Shown piece by piece: positions 25,149 to 37,200 of a stretch of DNA of 64,000 bases (position 1 is the stretch's first letter; each line of letters starts with the position of its first letter). The notes beneath the pieces were generated by a model, which was not told the origin of the DNA, made no database searches, and saw only the letters and a program-made list of their open reading frames with translations. The position numbers were made by a program, and so were the translations under genes. Source of the DNA: Gordoniibacillus kamchatkensis (GTDB taxonomy: Bacteria > Bacillota > Bacilli > Paenibacillales > NBRC-103111); assembly GCF_000829455.1 (NCBI RefSeq), contig NZ_JXAK01000025.1, forward strand, positions 1 through 64,000, read 5' to 3'.

Positions 25149-27300
25149 CGGTAAGAATGATAAAGGTTCGGCATCGGTCTATTTCATGATTGTGCTCGTG
25201 CCGATTGTCGCCTTCATGTCGGTGCTGGCCGATTTCGCCCGCATCGGCGCGGCCGACCGCGAAAGCGAGCTGGCGGTAAAAGCCGGACTTCGTTCGGTCA
25301 TGTCCGCATTCGATGCCAAACTGCACAAATACGGCTTGTTCGGATTGACGCTAACCCCGGAGCAGCGGTATGAGCTGTATCGCAAAACACTTCGGGCGAA
25401 CGGAACGGAGTCCGAAGGCAGCGCTTCGCTTCGTTATGTCGACACAAGCTTGAAGGGCGGCAGCGAGCTGTTGCAGCCGGTAGTGACGCTCGGCTATCCC
25501 GACGTGTTTCGCCGTCAGGCGCTGGAAGAGATGAAGTACCGTGCGCCGCTGGAGTACGTGCTGGAAGTGACGGACAAGCTGAAGAAGACCGGCATGTCGT
25601 CGCAAATGGCAAGCGGCCGATCTTATGGAGAAGACGCCGACAAGCTGGAAAAGCTGATCGATAAGCGGGAGGAAGCTCTCGACATCGCATGGGCGAAATT
25701 CCGGCGGCTCCACGACAAGTTAAACGGCGATCATGCCGCGTACCGAAGCCGGCTTCAGGAGCTCAATTCGCTTGCCGGCCGGATCGGCTTAAATACAATG
25801 GACGGCGTTCGACGTTCGCTCGCGGCGATTGATGATCAAATTGTTTCGCTCCAGGCGGCGGCCGCGGCAGGAGCGGACATAGCCGCTGCGATGCAAGCTT
25901 TGCTTGCGCAGAAAAACGCGCTGGAGAAGATGCTCGAGCTGCTGCTGCAGTACACCGCACTCATCGCGGCAACTCAGCTTGATGTGAAGGCGTCGGTGAT
26001 GGCGGTAACCGATGCGCAAACCGCTATGAACGAAGCGTTAAACGAAGCAAAGCAGGCCAATTCCGAGCTGCGCGCCGAATGGAATCGGGTGAGCGAATCC
26101 GCCTCGAGCGGCGCGCCGGTTACGGGGCAATTCGGAGCTGTCCGGGTGATGCCGGACGAATATTTTACGGAGCTGCAGGCGGACGTCGGCACAATAGCGG
26201 CGTTGTTCGGGGCATTCGCGCGCGAAGTGGCGGATACGCTCAGCTATAACGACCGCCAGACGGAAGCATTGCAGGCGAGAAACGACGCTTATTCCGAAAA
26301 AGCGAATGCCGCCTTCGCCAGTCGCGAAACGGCGGAAAGGCAGCGGCAGCAGCGGAACGAAACGGTCAGAGCGAAGAAGCGGCAGCTGTGGTCGGAAATC
26401 GGCAGTGTGCTCGATCAAGCCAAACAGGCGATTGGGGGCTGCAAGCTGGGGATTGACGGGGAGACGGACCGCGAATCGTATAACAAATTGAGCGGTTATG
26501 CGACCAAATACGCAGCTGGCGAACAATCGCCGGAAGCCGGCGAAGCGATCGTCGAATTGAACGATCCGAAGCGGATCGGACTGAGCGCGCTTTCTTTGGG
26601 AGGCATGATATCCGATGCGCTGACCGGCATGCGCGATGCCGTTTTCGTGAATGAATATGCGCTGACCCATTTCAATTACCGAACATTCGGCATGGAAAAG
26701 CTGGGCAACGGACAGGCGAAACCGGTGACGACGTTATCCGAACCGGCCGGCCACCCGCTTAGCGGACAAGAGGCGGAATACGTCACTTACGGTTTTTCGT
26801 CTTGCCTGTCTAACGTCGGAGCCGCCTATGGCGAAATTTTTGCGATTCGGATGGGCGTTCGAACGTTGGAACGTCTCGGCGATCCGCAAAACGAGGTGCT
26901 GCAGCTCGGTTCGCCGCTGCTCGTGCTCCTTGCCGCCGCAGCGCAAGGAGCCGCAGATGCGCTGCAAGATATGAACAAGCTCACTGGCGGCGATGAAGTA
27001 GCCTTATCGTCCAAACTTGCCCCTTCCGTCACATTGACGTACAAAGACTATTTGCGCTTGCTGCTGCTCATACATGGCTCGTCGGAACGCAAGCTTAACA
27101 GGCTGCAGGCGCTCATAGAGCTCAACACAGGCATCGATTTGACGAACGCGGCGACAGAGCTGCGGGCGCAAGCGAAAACATCGGTTCGGTTGTTGTTTTT
27201 GCCAGGCGGCATGAAGCTTCTGGGGCGCGCCGGCATGTCCCCGTGCCGTGTGGAGGGCGGACGCTGCCAGTTAAAGCGCAGCGCCGAATGGAGATATTGA
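25126..27300 (+). CDS. large TadG-like pilus-associated protein
   Basis: 724 residues. The N-terminus has NDKGSASVYFMIVLVPIVAFMSVLADFARIGAADRE, the TadG/TadE-like membrane anchor. The middle (about 170-460) is long and helical, rich in Ala, Glu and Gln, and looks like coiled coil (EKNALEKMLELLLQYTAL, ASRETAERQRQQRNETVR). The C-terminal part is another Ala/Leu-rich domain. The starts TTG 25126 and TTG 25135 are both possible after AAGGGGG; the second has better spacing. It overlaps the previous gene. In monoderm Tad loci such large proteins are presumed to span the wall or cap the pilus (inference). Confidence 0.68.
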   Translation: MRSLFIGNGKNDKGSASVYFMIVLVPIVAFMSVLADFARIGAADRESELAVKAGLRSVMSAFDAKLHKYGLFGLTLTPEQRYELYRKTLRANGTESEGSASLRYVDTSLKGGSELLQPVVTLGYPDVFRRQALEEMKYRAPLEYVLEVTDKLKKTGMSSQMASGRSYGEDADKLEKLIDKREEALDIAWAKFRRLHDKLNGDHAAYRSRLQELNSLAGRIGLNTMDGVRRSLAAIDDQIVSLQAAAAAGADIAAAMQALLAQKNALEKMLELLLQYTALIAATQLDVKASVMAVTDAQTAMNEALNEAKQANSELRAEWNRVSESASSGAPVTGQFGAVRVMPDEYFTELQADVGTIAALFGAFAREVADTLSYNDRQTEALQARNDAYSEKANAAFASRETAERQRQQRNETVRAKKRQLWSEIGSVLDQAKQAIGGCKLGIDGETDRESYNKLSGYATKYAAGEQSPEAGEAIVELNDPKRIGLSALSLGGMISDALTGMRDAVFVNEYALTHFNYRTFGMEKLGNGQAKPVTTLSEPAGHPLSGQEAEYVTYGFSSCLSNVGAAYGEIFAIRMGVRTLERLGDPQNEVLQLGSPLLVLLAAAAQGAADALQDMNKLTGGDEVALSSKLAPSVTLTYKDYLRLLLLIHGSSERKLNRLQALIELNTGIDLTNAATELRAQAKTSVRLLFLPGGMKLLGRAGMSPCRVEGGRCQLKRSAEWRY

Positions 27301-27335
27301 ATATGGAGCATGAGATCGGAAGGGAGCCTAAGTTC

Positions 27336-27992
27336 ATGCGGAGCTCTGACGCCGGCGGCATCGTGCTGGAAGCCGCCTTAACGCTGCCGTTTTTCGCGCT
27401 GCTGATGCTTGGATTCGTATCGCTCGTACAACTGGCCGTCGCCGATGTGGCGCTTCGAAGCGCCGTATCGGAAACGGTCAAAACGGTTGCTGCCAACATG
27501 TACCCGGTCCGGCTTCTGTATAGCGAAGCAAAAGCTCGCGTGGAGTCGACCAAACCTGCGCAAGCATGGAACGCTGTCGCCGGGCGTATTCAGGATGCGC
27601 ACGGCAACGTGCAGACTGCCGAGCAATTTGTGGAACAATACGCAGCTTACATTCCGGGGCCGATTGTTCAAATTGTGAATGCCGAGAAACAGCTTCGTAC
27701 CGCGCTTGAGGACGAAGCCCTCGACCGCGTGGATGGAGTCAAGCAGCAAGTATCGCGAACGGTTGCTCGGGAAGCGGTCACACCGATTTTGGCATCGTTC
27801 GCCGATACGAGCATTCTGAAACGGGAGCGGCTGCAAGTTACGGACGTCGATTGGCCTGTTCCGGACGATCCGGAGCAGGCGTGGATCGGCATTGAAGCGG
27901 CGTATGAGATGCGGCTGGCGCTCCCCTTTTTCACGCGAACGGTCGTCCTGAAGAAAAAGGCTTTAGAGCGGTGCTGGATCGGAAACGGTTGA
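27336..27992 (+). CDS. second TadE-like pseudopilin
   Basis: A 218-residue protein beginning MRSSDAGGIVLEAALTLPFF then ALLMLGFVSLVQLAVADVAL, a pilin-like N-terminal helix with Glu five residues after the second Gly. The remainder is extracytoplasmic with no recognised motif. AGGGAG (27321-27326) is 9 bases before the ATG at 27336. An ATG at 27303 has no good ribosome site. It is followed after 35 bases by the prepilin peptidase. Having two TadE-like proteins in one locus is common for Tad systems. Confidence 0.75.
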   Translation: MRSSDAGGIVLEAALTLPFFALLMLGFVSLVQLAVADVALRSAVSETVKTVAANMYPVRLLYSEAKARVESTKPAQAWNAVAGRIQDAHGNVQTAEQFVEQYAAYIPGPIVQIVNAEKQLRTALEDEALDRVDGVKQQVSRTVAREAVTPILASFADTSILKRERLQVTDVDWPVPDDPEQAWIGIEAAYEMRLALPFFTRTVVLKKKALERCWIGNG

Positions 27993-28027
27993 AGCGCTTA
28001 AGTTTCGAATAGAAGGGAGAGCCATTG

Positions 28028-28537
28028 ATGACGTACGCCGGATTATTTGTTTTTTTGGCCGCTGCATTAATCGCGGATTTGCGTTCGATGCGCATACCGA
28101 ACGTATTGAACGGTGCCGGCGCCATCGCCGGACTTGCGCTGAATGCGGCTAGCGGCGGTTGGAACGGCTTAGCCGGGGCCGGGCTCGGCTTGCTGGCCGG
28201 TTTTGGCGTCGTGCTATTGCTGCATCTTGTCGGCGCCGTAGGAGCCGGGGACGTGAAATTGTTCGCAGCAGTGGGCGCGTTTACCGGCGCCGCTTTTGCG
28301 CTTTCGGCGTTAGTTTATTCGATCCTGTATGCGGGCTTTATCGGTCTCTTGCTGGCTCTGTTCCGGCGCAAGCTCGCTCCGACGCTGAAAAATGCGGCCG
28401 GCTCAACGTTTTTGCTGCTGACGCTGCGCGATCCGACCGCGTTGACTCACTGGCGGAGCGGCGGAGCGCTGCAATTCCCGTTCATGGCCGCAGTTGTGCC
28501 CGGCGCGTTGACCGCATACGCCGCCTGGTACTGGTAA
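28028..28537 (+). CDS. TadV/CpaA-type prepilin peptidase
   Basis: A 169-residue membrane aspartic protease (A24 family). The two catalytic Asp residues are D17 (ALIADLRSMRIPN) and D75 in the GAGDVK motif (G-x-G-D). Several hydrophobic helices fill the rest. It would cleave the leader of the Flp and TadE-like prepilins upstream. GAAGGGAG precedes the TTG-ATG pair; the ATG at 28028 has the better spacing. No N-methylase domain is present, as usual for TadV. Confidence 0.87.
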   Translation: MTYAGLFVFLAAALIADLRSMRIPNVLNGAGAIAGLALNAASGGWNGLAGAGLGLLAGFGVVLLLHLVGAVGAGDVKLFAAVGAFTGAAFALSALVYSILYAGFIGLLLALFRRKLAPTLKNAAGSTFLLLTLRDPTALTHWRSGGALQFPFMAAVVPGALTAYAAWYW

Positions 28538-28548
28538 GGAGGCGGACG

Positions 28549-30317
28549 ATGCAGCAAATATTCGGCCTGAACTACGATTATGAATATAGAAACGGAACGA
28601 ATCTTGTTCTGTTCCGGGATGGCGGGATCCGTGAAGAGGAGCTTTCCCGTATTCAAACCAAAATGCTGCAGATCGGCCAGGTTCCCCGTTTGCTGCCTTT
28701 TGTCGCGGAGCATGTGGACGGCCATGTGCGGCTCCTGTATGACATCGGCTCGCGCCGGATGTTGCAGCAGGCGCTATGCTCCGAACCGCTCGGCGTTTTG
28801 CAGGCGCTGCAGCTGCTCATAACCGTCACGGCGACGCTGGAGGAGTGCCGCAGCTTTATGTTGCGGGAGAGCGGATTCATTATGCGCGAAACGTTCCTGT
28901 TCGCCGGTGCCGACTTGACGGACGTTGCCTTCGTATATGTGCCTATTACGGGCGTGGAAACTCCTCCGATAGCGGAAGAACTGGAACGGTTCATCCGGGC
29001 AGTGTCGGCGTACGTTCCCGCCGAAGACCGTTCCGTACTGATTTCTTTTGCCGAATATTGCCGGAACGGAGCGTTTCGCGTCAAAGAGCTGAAACGGAAA
29101 CTGATCGAGCAGTTGACCGTCTCCTCCATGTCCGAACGTTTCATTGACAGCTCGAATAATAAGCCGCAGAACGAAACGTTATGGAGCGATCCGTTGTTCG
29201 ATTTGGACGAGAAGCCGATAACCGGTGCCGGGGATGCAGCGGATGCTTCGGATGTTCATGGCATAGCGGACATCTCGGCGCTTCCGGACAAGGCAGATGA
29301 CGAAAGTTCCATATTGCCGGCACCATTCCGCAAAAGGCTTTCCGTGCTCGTTGCCGCTGCAGGCGTTGTATGCTGCGGCTGGCTATGGAATCGCTGGCTT
29401 GAACAGCCTTCCGTTCCGCTGCTGCAAATTTCGTTAGGGGCTACACTGCTGGCGCTGGACGGTTGGCTGCTGGTTCGCTTTGCCATTATGCACACTCGGT
29501 GGCCAGTTAAAGGATTGAAACGGACAACGCATAAAGAAGTGCAAACAGATCAACCTCGGCAAATGACGGTCCGGCCTATACCTGGCAAACGGCATCTGCA
29601 CAGCGAATGGTCACCGGCCAGCAAACGGCGAGCGCGCCGCAACCGGCATCCGAACAACGAATGGTCAACGGCCAGCAAACGTCGAGAGCGCCGCAAACAG
29701 TATCCGAGCGGCAAATGGCTCCTCATAAGGAAAGAGCGTTCGTACAGCCAACGGCGTCTGCATGGGCAACGTCCGCTGCGCAGCTACCGTCTTCCGCACA
29801 GCAAACGGCCGCTGCCCGGCAGAAGGCTGCGCTGCAACAAACCGCTTCCGAGCCGATACCGCAGCCGCAGCCGGATCCGATCGATCCGCAGCAATACTAC
29901 GCCTCTCTTGCCCAGCATACGACCTTGCTGCGCAAGCCCGCCGACGTGACCGTGCTGCTGAAGCCGGACCCCCGGGATCATTTCTTGAGCGACGTGTACG
30001 CGTATTTGGAGGTGACGGACGGCGGACACCCGCTCAAGCGCATTATGCTTCGGCAAGCGCCGCTCGTTATCGGGCGCAGCGGCGAGCATACCGATTACAG
30101 GCTGGACGGCGAGGGCGTCTCCCGTCGGCACGTTGAGATCGTATACGACGAAGGAGCTTATTACGCCAAAGATTTAGGTTCGATGAACGGTACGCTATGG
30201 AACGGGGAAAGCATGGTTCCATACCGTGCTTATCCGCTGCAGGAAGGCGACTGCCTCACGGTCGCCCGGACCGAGCTGAGGTTCCGCTTCGTTGAAAACA
30301 TCCGCAAAACGGTGTAG
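28549..30317 (+). pseudogene. DUF6382-FHA domain protein, broken by a 1-base deletion
   Basis: The first part (to about 29535) has an N-terminal DUF6382-like domain (FGLNYDYEYRNGTNLVLF, RLLPFVAEHVDGHVRLLYDI), a linker, then two hydrophobic segments (LSVLVAAAGVVCCGWLW; ISLGATLLALDGWLLVRF). The frame slips between about 29535 and 29606. In the next frame a Gln/Ala/Pro-rich linker with 18-residue repeats leads to a clear FHA domain: LVIGRSGEHTDYRLDGEGVSRRHVEI and DLGSMNGTLWNG. FHA domains bind phosphothreonine. With the Ser/Thr kinase at the other end of the locus, this suggests a phospho-dependent control of pilus assembly. AAGGAGG precedes the ATG at 28549. Confidence 0.78.
29604..29714 (+). 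repeat. 54-base tandem repeat in the FHA protein linker
   Basis: Units start with CGAATGGTC at 29604 and 29658, and a degenerate third begins near 29712 (CAAATGGCT). The period of 54 bases equals 18 codons, giving RMVxGQQTxxAPQxxSEQ-type peptide repeats. Length changes in whole units would keep the frame. Confidence 0.7.
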
Positions 30318-30367
30318 TATCCAAATGAGAGATTACGCCGTACCGGCGTTAAGCGGGAGGTTTTCGA

Positions 30368-31417
30368 ATGAAAACGCAAATCGATCACTCATATATATTG
30401 GAGCAGCTGGAGCGGCTGCTGCGGACACCGAGTCCGACCGGCTACACCGGCATCATCATGAACGTGCTGCAAGCTGAAGTGGAACGGCTCGGGTACGCGT
30501 TGGAGCGCAGCAACAAAGGCAATGGGCTGATCCGTATGCCCGGTTCCGATCCGAGCCGTACGATTGGCCTGTCTGTTCACGTCGACACGCTCGGTGCGAT
30601 GGTTCGCTCGATCAAAGACAACGGCAAGCTGCGGTTTACGTCATTAGGCGGCTACATGATGGGCAGCGTGGAGAACGAATACTGCCAAATCCACACCCGC
30701 GACGGTCGAGTCTACGATGGAACCATCCTTACCACAAAGCCGTCCGTCCACGTCTTTCCCGATGCGCGCGAGCTGAGGAGGGAAGAAGCGCAGATGGAAA
30801 TTCGCCTGGACGAGCCGGTCGCCACCAAAGCTGATGTCCAAGCTCTCGGCATTCGCGTCGGCGACATCGTTTCCTTTGACCCGCGCGTACAAATCAAACC
30901 GAACGGATATGTGAAGTCGCGCCATCTCGACGACAAAGCGAGCGTGGCCGCCATTCTAGGATTGCTCAAGCTGATGAAAGACCAAGCGATTACCCCAAAG
31001 CATAATCTCTGCATGCTGATATCCACCTATGAAGAAGTAGGTCACGGCGCCGCCTCGCTGCCTGCAGGCATACAGGAGCTTATTGCCGTCGACATGGGAG
31101 CGATGGGCGACGATTTGTCCGCAAACGAACGGCAAGTGTCGATCTGTGCCAAAGATTCGTCCGGTCCGTATGACTACCTGATGACTTCCAAGCTTATCGA
31201 ACTTGCCGAGCGCCATAATATCGGCTATGCCGTCGATATTTATCCGCAATACGGCTCAGACGCATCTGCCGCGCTGCGGGGCGGAGCCGACATCCGCGCC
31301 GCGCTCGTCGGTCCGACTGTACACGCTTCGCACAGCATGGAGCGGACGCATATAGACGCTATCGCGGGCACGACCGCGCTGCTTGCTGCATATATCGCCG
31401 ACCCGGCCGCACATTGA
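30368..31417 (+). CDS. M42-family metallo-aminopeptidase
   Basis: A 349-residue dinuclear-metal peptidase of the M42 (glutamyl aminopeptidase/PepA-like TET) family. Metal ligands and catalytic residues are seen at SVHVDTLG (His, Asp), SRHLDDKAS (bridging Asp), STYEEVGHG (catalytic Glu pair), VDMGAMG (Asp) and GPTVHASHSMER (His). The inserted PDZ-like domain lies around residues 75-165. GGGAGG is ahead of the ATG. It follows the Tad locus by 50 bases but belongs to general peptide turnover, so co-transcription is probably incidental. Family confidence is high; exact peptide preference is unknown. Confidence 0.88.
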   Translation: MKTQIDHSYILEQLERLLRTPSPTGYTGIIMNVLQAEVERLGYALERSNKGNGLIRMPGSDPSRTIGLSVHVDTLGAMVRSIKDNGKLRFTSLGGYMMGSVENEYCQIHTRDGRVYDGTILTTKPSVHVFPDARELRREEAQMEIRLDEPVATKADVQALGIRVGDIVSFDPRVQIKPNGYVKSRHLDDKASVAAILGLLKLMKDQAITPKHNLCMLISTYEEVGHGAASLPAGIQELIAVDMGAMGDDLSANERQVSICAKDSSGPYDYLMTSKLIELAERHNIGYAVDIYPQYGSDASAALRGGADIRAALVGPTVHASHSMERTHIDAIAGTTALLAAYIADPAAH

Positions 31418-31433
31418 CTGGAGGGCGGCGGCA

Positions 31434-33374
31434 ATGAACATTATAACCCTGGAGCGGGTATCGAAAAGCTACGGCGACAAGACGCTGTTTGACCAGCTAT
31501 CGCTGACGATAAATGAGGGCGACCGCATCGGCCTTATCGGCGTAAACGGTACCGGCAAATCGACGCTGCTCAAGCTGCTTGCGGGACTTGAGCAGCCTGA
31601 TGCAGGCAAGCTGATTCATGCGAACCGGTTCCGTGTCGAATATTTGCCGCAAGAGCCGGAGTTTGACGCCGGTTCGACTGTGCTTGAGCACGTATTTGCC
31701 GGGGATTCGCCGCTCATGGTTGCGCTGCGCGATTATGAGGAAGCGCTGCTGGCGCTGGAGCGCGACCCTGCCAACGACAAGCTGCAGCAACGTTTGTTCG
31801 CGGCCCAGCAGCAGGTGGAGGCGTTAGGCGCATGGGAGGCAAGCGCGACGGCCAAAACGGTGCTTGGCAAGCTCGGCATTACCGACACCGATCAGCCGGT
31901 AGGCCAGCTGTCCGGCGGCCAGCGCAAGCGCGTCGCCATGGCTCGCGCCTTGCTGCAGCCGGCGGACCTCCTTATTTTGGACGAGCCTACAAACCATATC
32001 GACAACGAAACGGCCGCATGGCTTGAGCAATATTTGGCCAAATGGAAACGCGCCCTGCTTATCGTTACCCACGATCGCTATTTTCTCGATCGCGTGACGA
32101 ACCGGATCGTCGAGCTCGACCGCGGCAAGCTGTACAGCTACGACGGCAATTACGCCGTTTTCCTCGAGCAGAAGGCGGATCGTCTCGAGCGTGAAGCTTC
32201 CGAGGAGAGCAAGCGGCAAAATTTGCTGCGCCGCGAGCTGGCGTGGCTAAGACGCGGAGCCAAGGCGCGGACGACAAAACAGAAGGCGCGGGTCGAGCGG
32301 GCGGAAGAGCTGCTGGACCGGACGACGGTAAAGTCGACGGAAACGATCGATATGGCGATTGGCGGCTCCAGGCTCGGCAAAAAGGTGCTTGAATTGGAGC
32401 ATGTTTCTCACTCGCTTGGCGGGCGCAAGCTGATCGACGATTTCAGCTGCATCGTACAGCCGGCTGACCGGATCGGTATCATCGGACCGAACGGCAGCGG
32501 CAAGTCGACGCTGCTTCATCTTCTGGCCGGGCGGCTAGTGCCGGACGAAGGCAGCATCGCTGTCGGGTCGACAGTCAAAATCGCTTACTATACGCAAGAA
32601 AACGCGGAGATGGACGAGAAGCAGCGCGTGATCGATTACATCAAGGATGCGGCTGAACTTGTAACGACGACAGACGGCGAACGGGTAACGGCAGCGCAAA
32701 TGCTGGAGCGGTTTTTGTTCCCGCCGTCTTTGCAATGGTCGCCGATCGGGCGTTTGTCCGGCGGGGAGAAGCGCCGGCTGTATTTGCTGCGCACCTTGAT
32801 GGGCGAGCCTAACGTGCTGCTGCTCGACGAACCGACGAACGACCTCGATATTCAGACTTTAACCGTGCTGGAGCATTATTTGGAGCAATTTCCCGGGGCG
32901 GTTTTGACCGTATCGCACGACCGGTATTTTCTCGACCGCACTGCCGATAAGCTGTTAGTGTTCGAAGGCTGCGGCCGCCTTCGGCGCTTCGAAGGCAGCT
33001 ATTCCGACTATTTGGAACAGACGCAGCCGGAGCCGCATGAACAAGATGCAGCCGCGCCAAAATCCGCCGGAGCGAAAACGGCCCAGCCGGCCCACGTTGC
33101 CGAAGGCCGAAGTGATTCCGTACCTGCGGTGCCGAAAAAACTGTCGTTCAAGGACCAAAAAGAATGGGAAACGATCGAACTTTATATTGCGGAGCTTGAG
33201 GAGAAGCAAGCCGCCGTCAGGGAGCGATTAAACGGGGCAGGCAGCGACTACGAGCTTTTGCAGCGGTTGGCCGCGGAAGAGAAAGATGTGGCGGACGAGC
33301 TGGATAGGGCGATGACCCGTTGGGCCGAGCTGTCCGAGCTCGTGGAACGAATCGAGCAGGCTAGGAAAAATTGA
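31434..33374 (+). CDS. yfmR: YfmR/Uup-type ABC-F translation factor
   Basis: A 646-residue soluble protein with two ABC domains: GVNGTGKST and GPNGSGKST (Walker A), LSGGQRKRV and LSGGEKRRL (signatures), and ILDEPTNHID and LLDEPTNDLD (Walker B). The long interdomain linker has LRRELAWLRRGAKARTTKQ, typical of YfmR/Uup. The C-terminal coiled coil (EWETIELYIAELEEKQ onward) is the Uup-type tail. There are no transmembrane parts. B. subtilis YfmR relieves ribosomes stalled at difficult peptides, with EF-P. GGAGGG (31420-31425) lies 8 bases before the ATG at 31434; the longer upstream frame overlaps the M42 gene. The resemblance to YfmR runs the full length. Confidence 0.85.
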   Translation: MNIITLERVSKSYGDKTLFDQLSLTINEGDRIGLIGVNGTGKSTLLKLLAGLEQPDAGKLIHANRFRVEYLPQEPEFDAGSTVLEHVFAGDSPLMVALRDYEEALLALERDPANDKLQQRLFAAQQQVEALGAWEASATAKTVLGKLGITDTDQPVGQLSGGQRKRVAMARALLQPADLLILDEPTNHIDNETAAWLEQYLAKWKRALLIVTHDRYFLDRVTNRIVELDRGKLYSYDGNYAVFLEQKADRLEREASEESKRQNLLRRELAWLRRGAKARTTKQKARVERAEELLDRTTVKSTETIDMAIGGSRLGKKVLELEHVSHSLGGRKLIDDFSCIVQPADRIGIIGPNGSGKSTLLHLLAGRLVPDEGSIAVGSTVKIAYYTQENAEMDEKQRVIDYIKDAAELVTTTDGERVTAAQMLERFLFPPSLQWSPIGRLSGGEKRRLYLLRTLMGEPNVLLLDEPTNDLDIQTLTVLEHYLEQFPGAVLTVSHDRYFLDRTADKLLVFEGCGRLRRFEGSYSDYLEQTQPEPHEQDAAAPKSAGAKTAQPAHVAEGRSDSVPAVPKKLSFKDQKEWETIELYIAELEEKQAAVRERLNGAGSDYELLQRLAAEEKDVADELDRAMTRWAELSELVERIEQARKN

Positions 33375-33499
33375 TTGTTAAAGATTTGTAAAATCAGATG
33401 CGCTGCCTCATGCGCCGGAATGTGCTATACTAACTTGATAATAGCAGAATACTAGAGAGATAAGGGGAAATTTCGGAAAGATTGGAGAGTGAAACCGCT

Positions 33500-36198
<2,699 letters not shown>

Positions 36199-36292
36199 AC
36201 AACTAGACATCTAGCATAAAGGCGCTGGCTGCCCGATTTCGGCACCCGGCGTCTTTCGTCGTATACTCCCGGAAGAGAGAGGCGAATACCGC

Positions 36293-36832
36293 TTGTTCGA
36301 TCCGACCATTTACGATAATTTAAAAACGGTGCTGGAAGGCTGCGTATACGACCTCGACCTGGACGGCAGCATTGTCGTTACGAACCGTATCGACCGCATC
36401 GATCTGGCCACGATGTCGCGCTGCTGCGCGCTGCGCTTTCGCGAGCTGAAAGCATTTGCCGCTACGGCCGAAATCGGCCTGAGCGCATCGCTGGCCGATC
36501 TTGCGGCGGAGCTGCTGCGCCCGCGCGGCGAAGTTCCCGGCTGCGAGCTGGCGATTTCGTTCCAGCTGCGCGTCCTCGATCCGGATGCGGCAGGACCGGA
36601 AATCGAGCGGGAGCTGCTGGCGATCTGGGACCGCCGGCCGTCCGTCCGCCAGCGGTATACGTTCGAGCAGCCGGCGCTCGAGGAAGGCTACGAAACGAAT
36701 ATTAGCCTGAACTTCGGACGCAAGCTGGACGAAAGCAATGCGGACGATTTTCCGCGGCTGGTGGAGGTGACGCTGCGCAGCTTGCGCTGGCTGAACCGCT
36801 TTGCGGCGGAGCAAGGAGGTCACGGGCGATGA
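36293..36832 (+). CDS. hypothetical protein of the kapB cluster
   Basis: A 179-residue soluble protein that starts at TTG after GAGAGAGG. Composition is ordinary, with alternating beta and helical stretches (YDLDLDGSIVVTNRIDRID, LAISFQLRVLDPD, WLNRFAAEQGG). No signal, membrane segment or known motif is visible. Its stop overlaps the ATG of the thioredoxin-like gene by 4 bases, so it belongs to the 36293-37579 operon with that gene and the KapB-like gene. I do not recognise the family. Confidence 0.65.
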   Translation: MFDPTIYDNLKTVLEGCVYDLDLDGSIVVTNRIDRIDLATMSRCCALRFRELKAFAATAEIGLSASLADLAAELLRPRGEVPGCELAISFQLRVLDPDAAGPEIERELLAIWDRRPSVRQRYTFEQPALEEGYETNISLNFGRKLDESNADDFPRLVEVTLRSLRWLNRFAAEQGGHGR

Positions 36833-37200
36833 ACGTGCCGGCAGACGGGAAAGAACTGACCGGGACAGAACTGAAACAGCTGGCGCAGCAAAGCGAAATG
36901 CGGCGGGAGCCGCTGCTTGTCATGTTCGTTACGCCGCTATGCGGAACATGCCGAGTCGCTTTGCGAATGCTGGAAATTGCCGAAGCGACAGACCCGACCG
37001 TGCACGTTTACCGCTGCAACATCAATACGGCTCCGGAACTTGCGCAGCGCTGGCGGATTGCCAGCGTCCCCGCATTGGCGAGCATCGTACGGGGCGAAGC
37101 GGCACACGTTTTATACCGCATGGAATCCGTGGGCCGGATGTTCAGCTGGCTGCAGCAGCATCGTCAAATCGAGATGGAGGGGAACGAGCATGGAACATGA
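36829..37200 (+). CDS. thioredoxin-like protein
   Basis: A 123-residue thioredoxin-fold protein with the redox motif C-G-T-C (C38 and C41 in FVTPLCGTCRVALRML) and the cis-Pro loop IASVPALAS. CGTC differs from the WCGPC of general thioredoxin and resembles small dedicated reductants. No signal peptide is present, so it is cytosolic. AGGAGGT precedes the ATG, which overlaps the previous stop. The KapB-like gene begins inside its last codons. The redox partner is unknown. Confidence 0.8.
   Translation: MNVPADGKELTGTELKQLAQQSEMRREPLLVMFVTPLCGTCRVALRMLEIAEATDPTVHVYRCNINTAPELAQRWRIASVPALASIVRGEAAHVLYRMESVGRMFSWLQQHRQIEMEGNEHGT

Noticed and set aside
29604-29714. Repeat array that might suggest CRISPR
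   Set aside because: The repeats are direct, contiguous, in a coding linker and without spacers.
36205-36265. Terminator after the YkpA-type gene (GGCGCTGG...CCCGGCGTC)
   Set aside because: The pairing is imperfect and no clear T-run follows; too weak to list as a feature.
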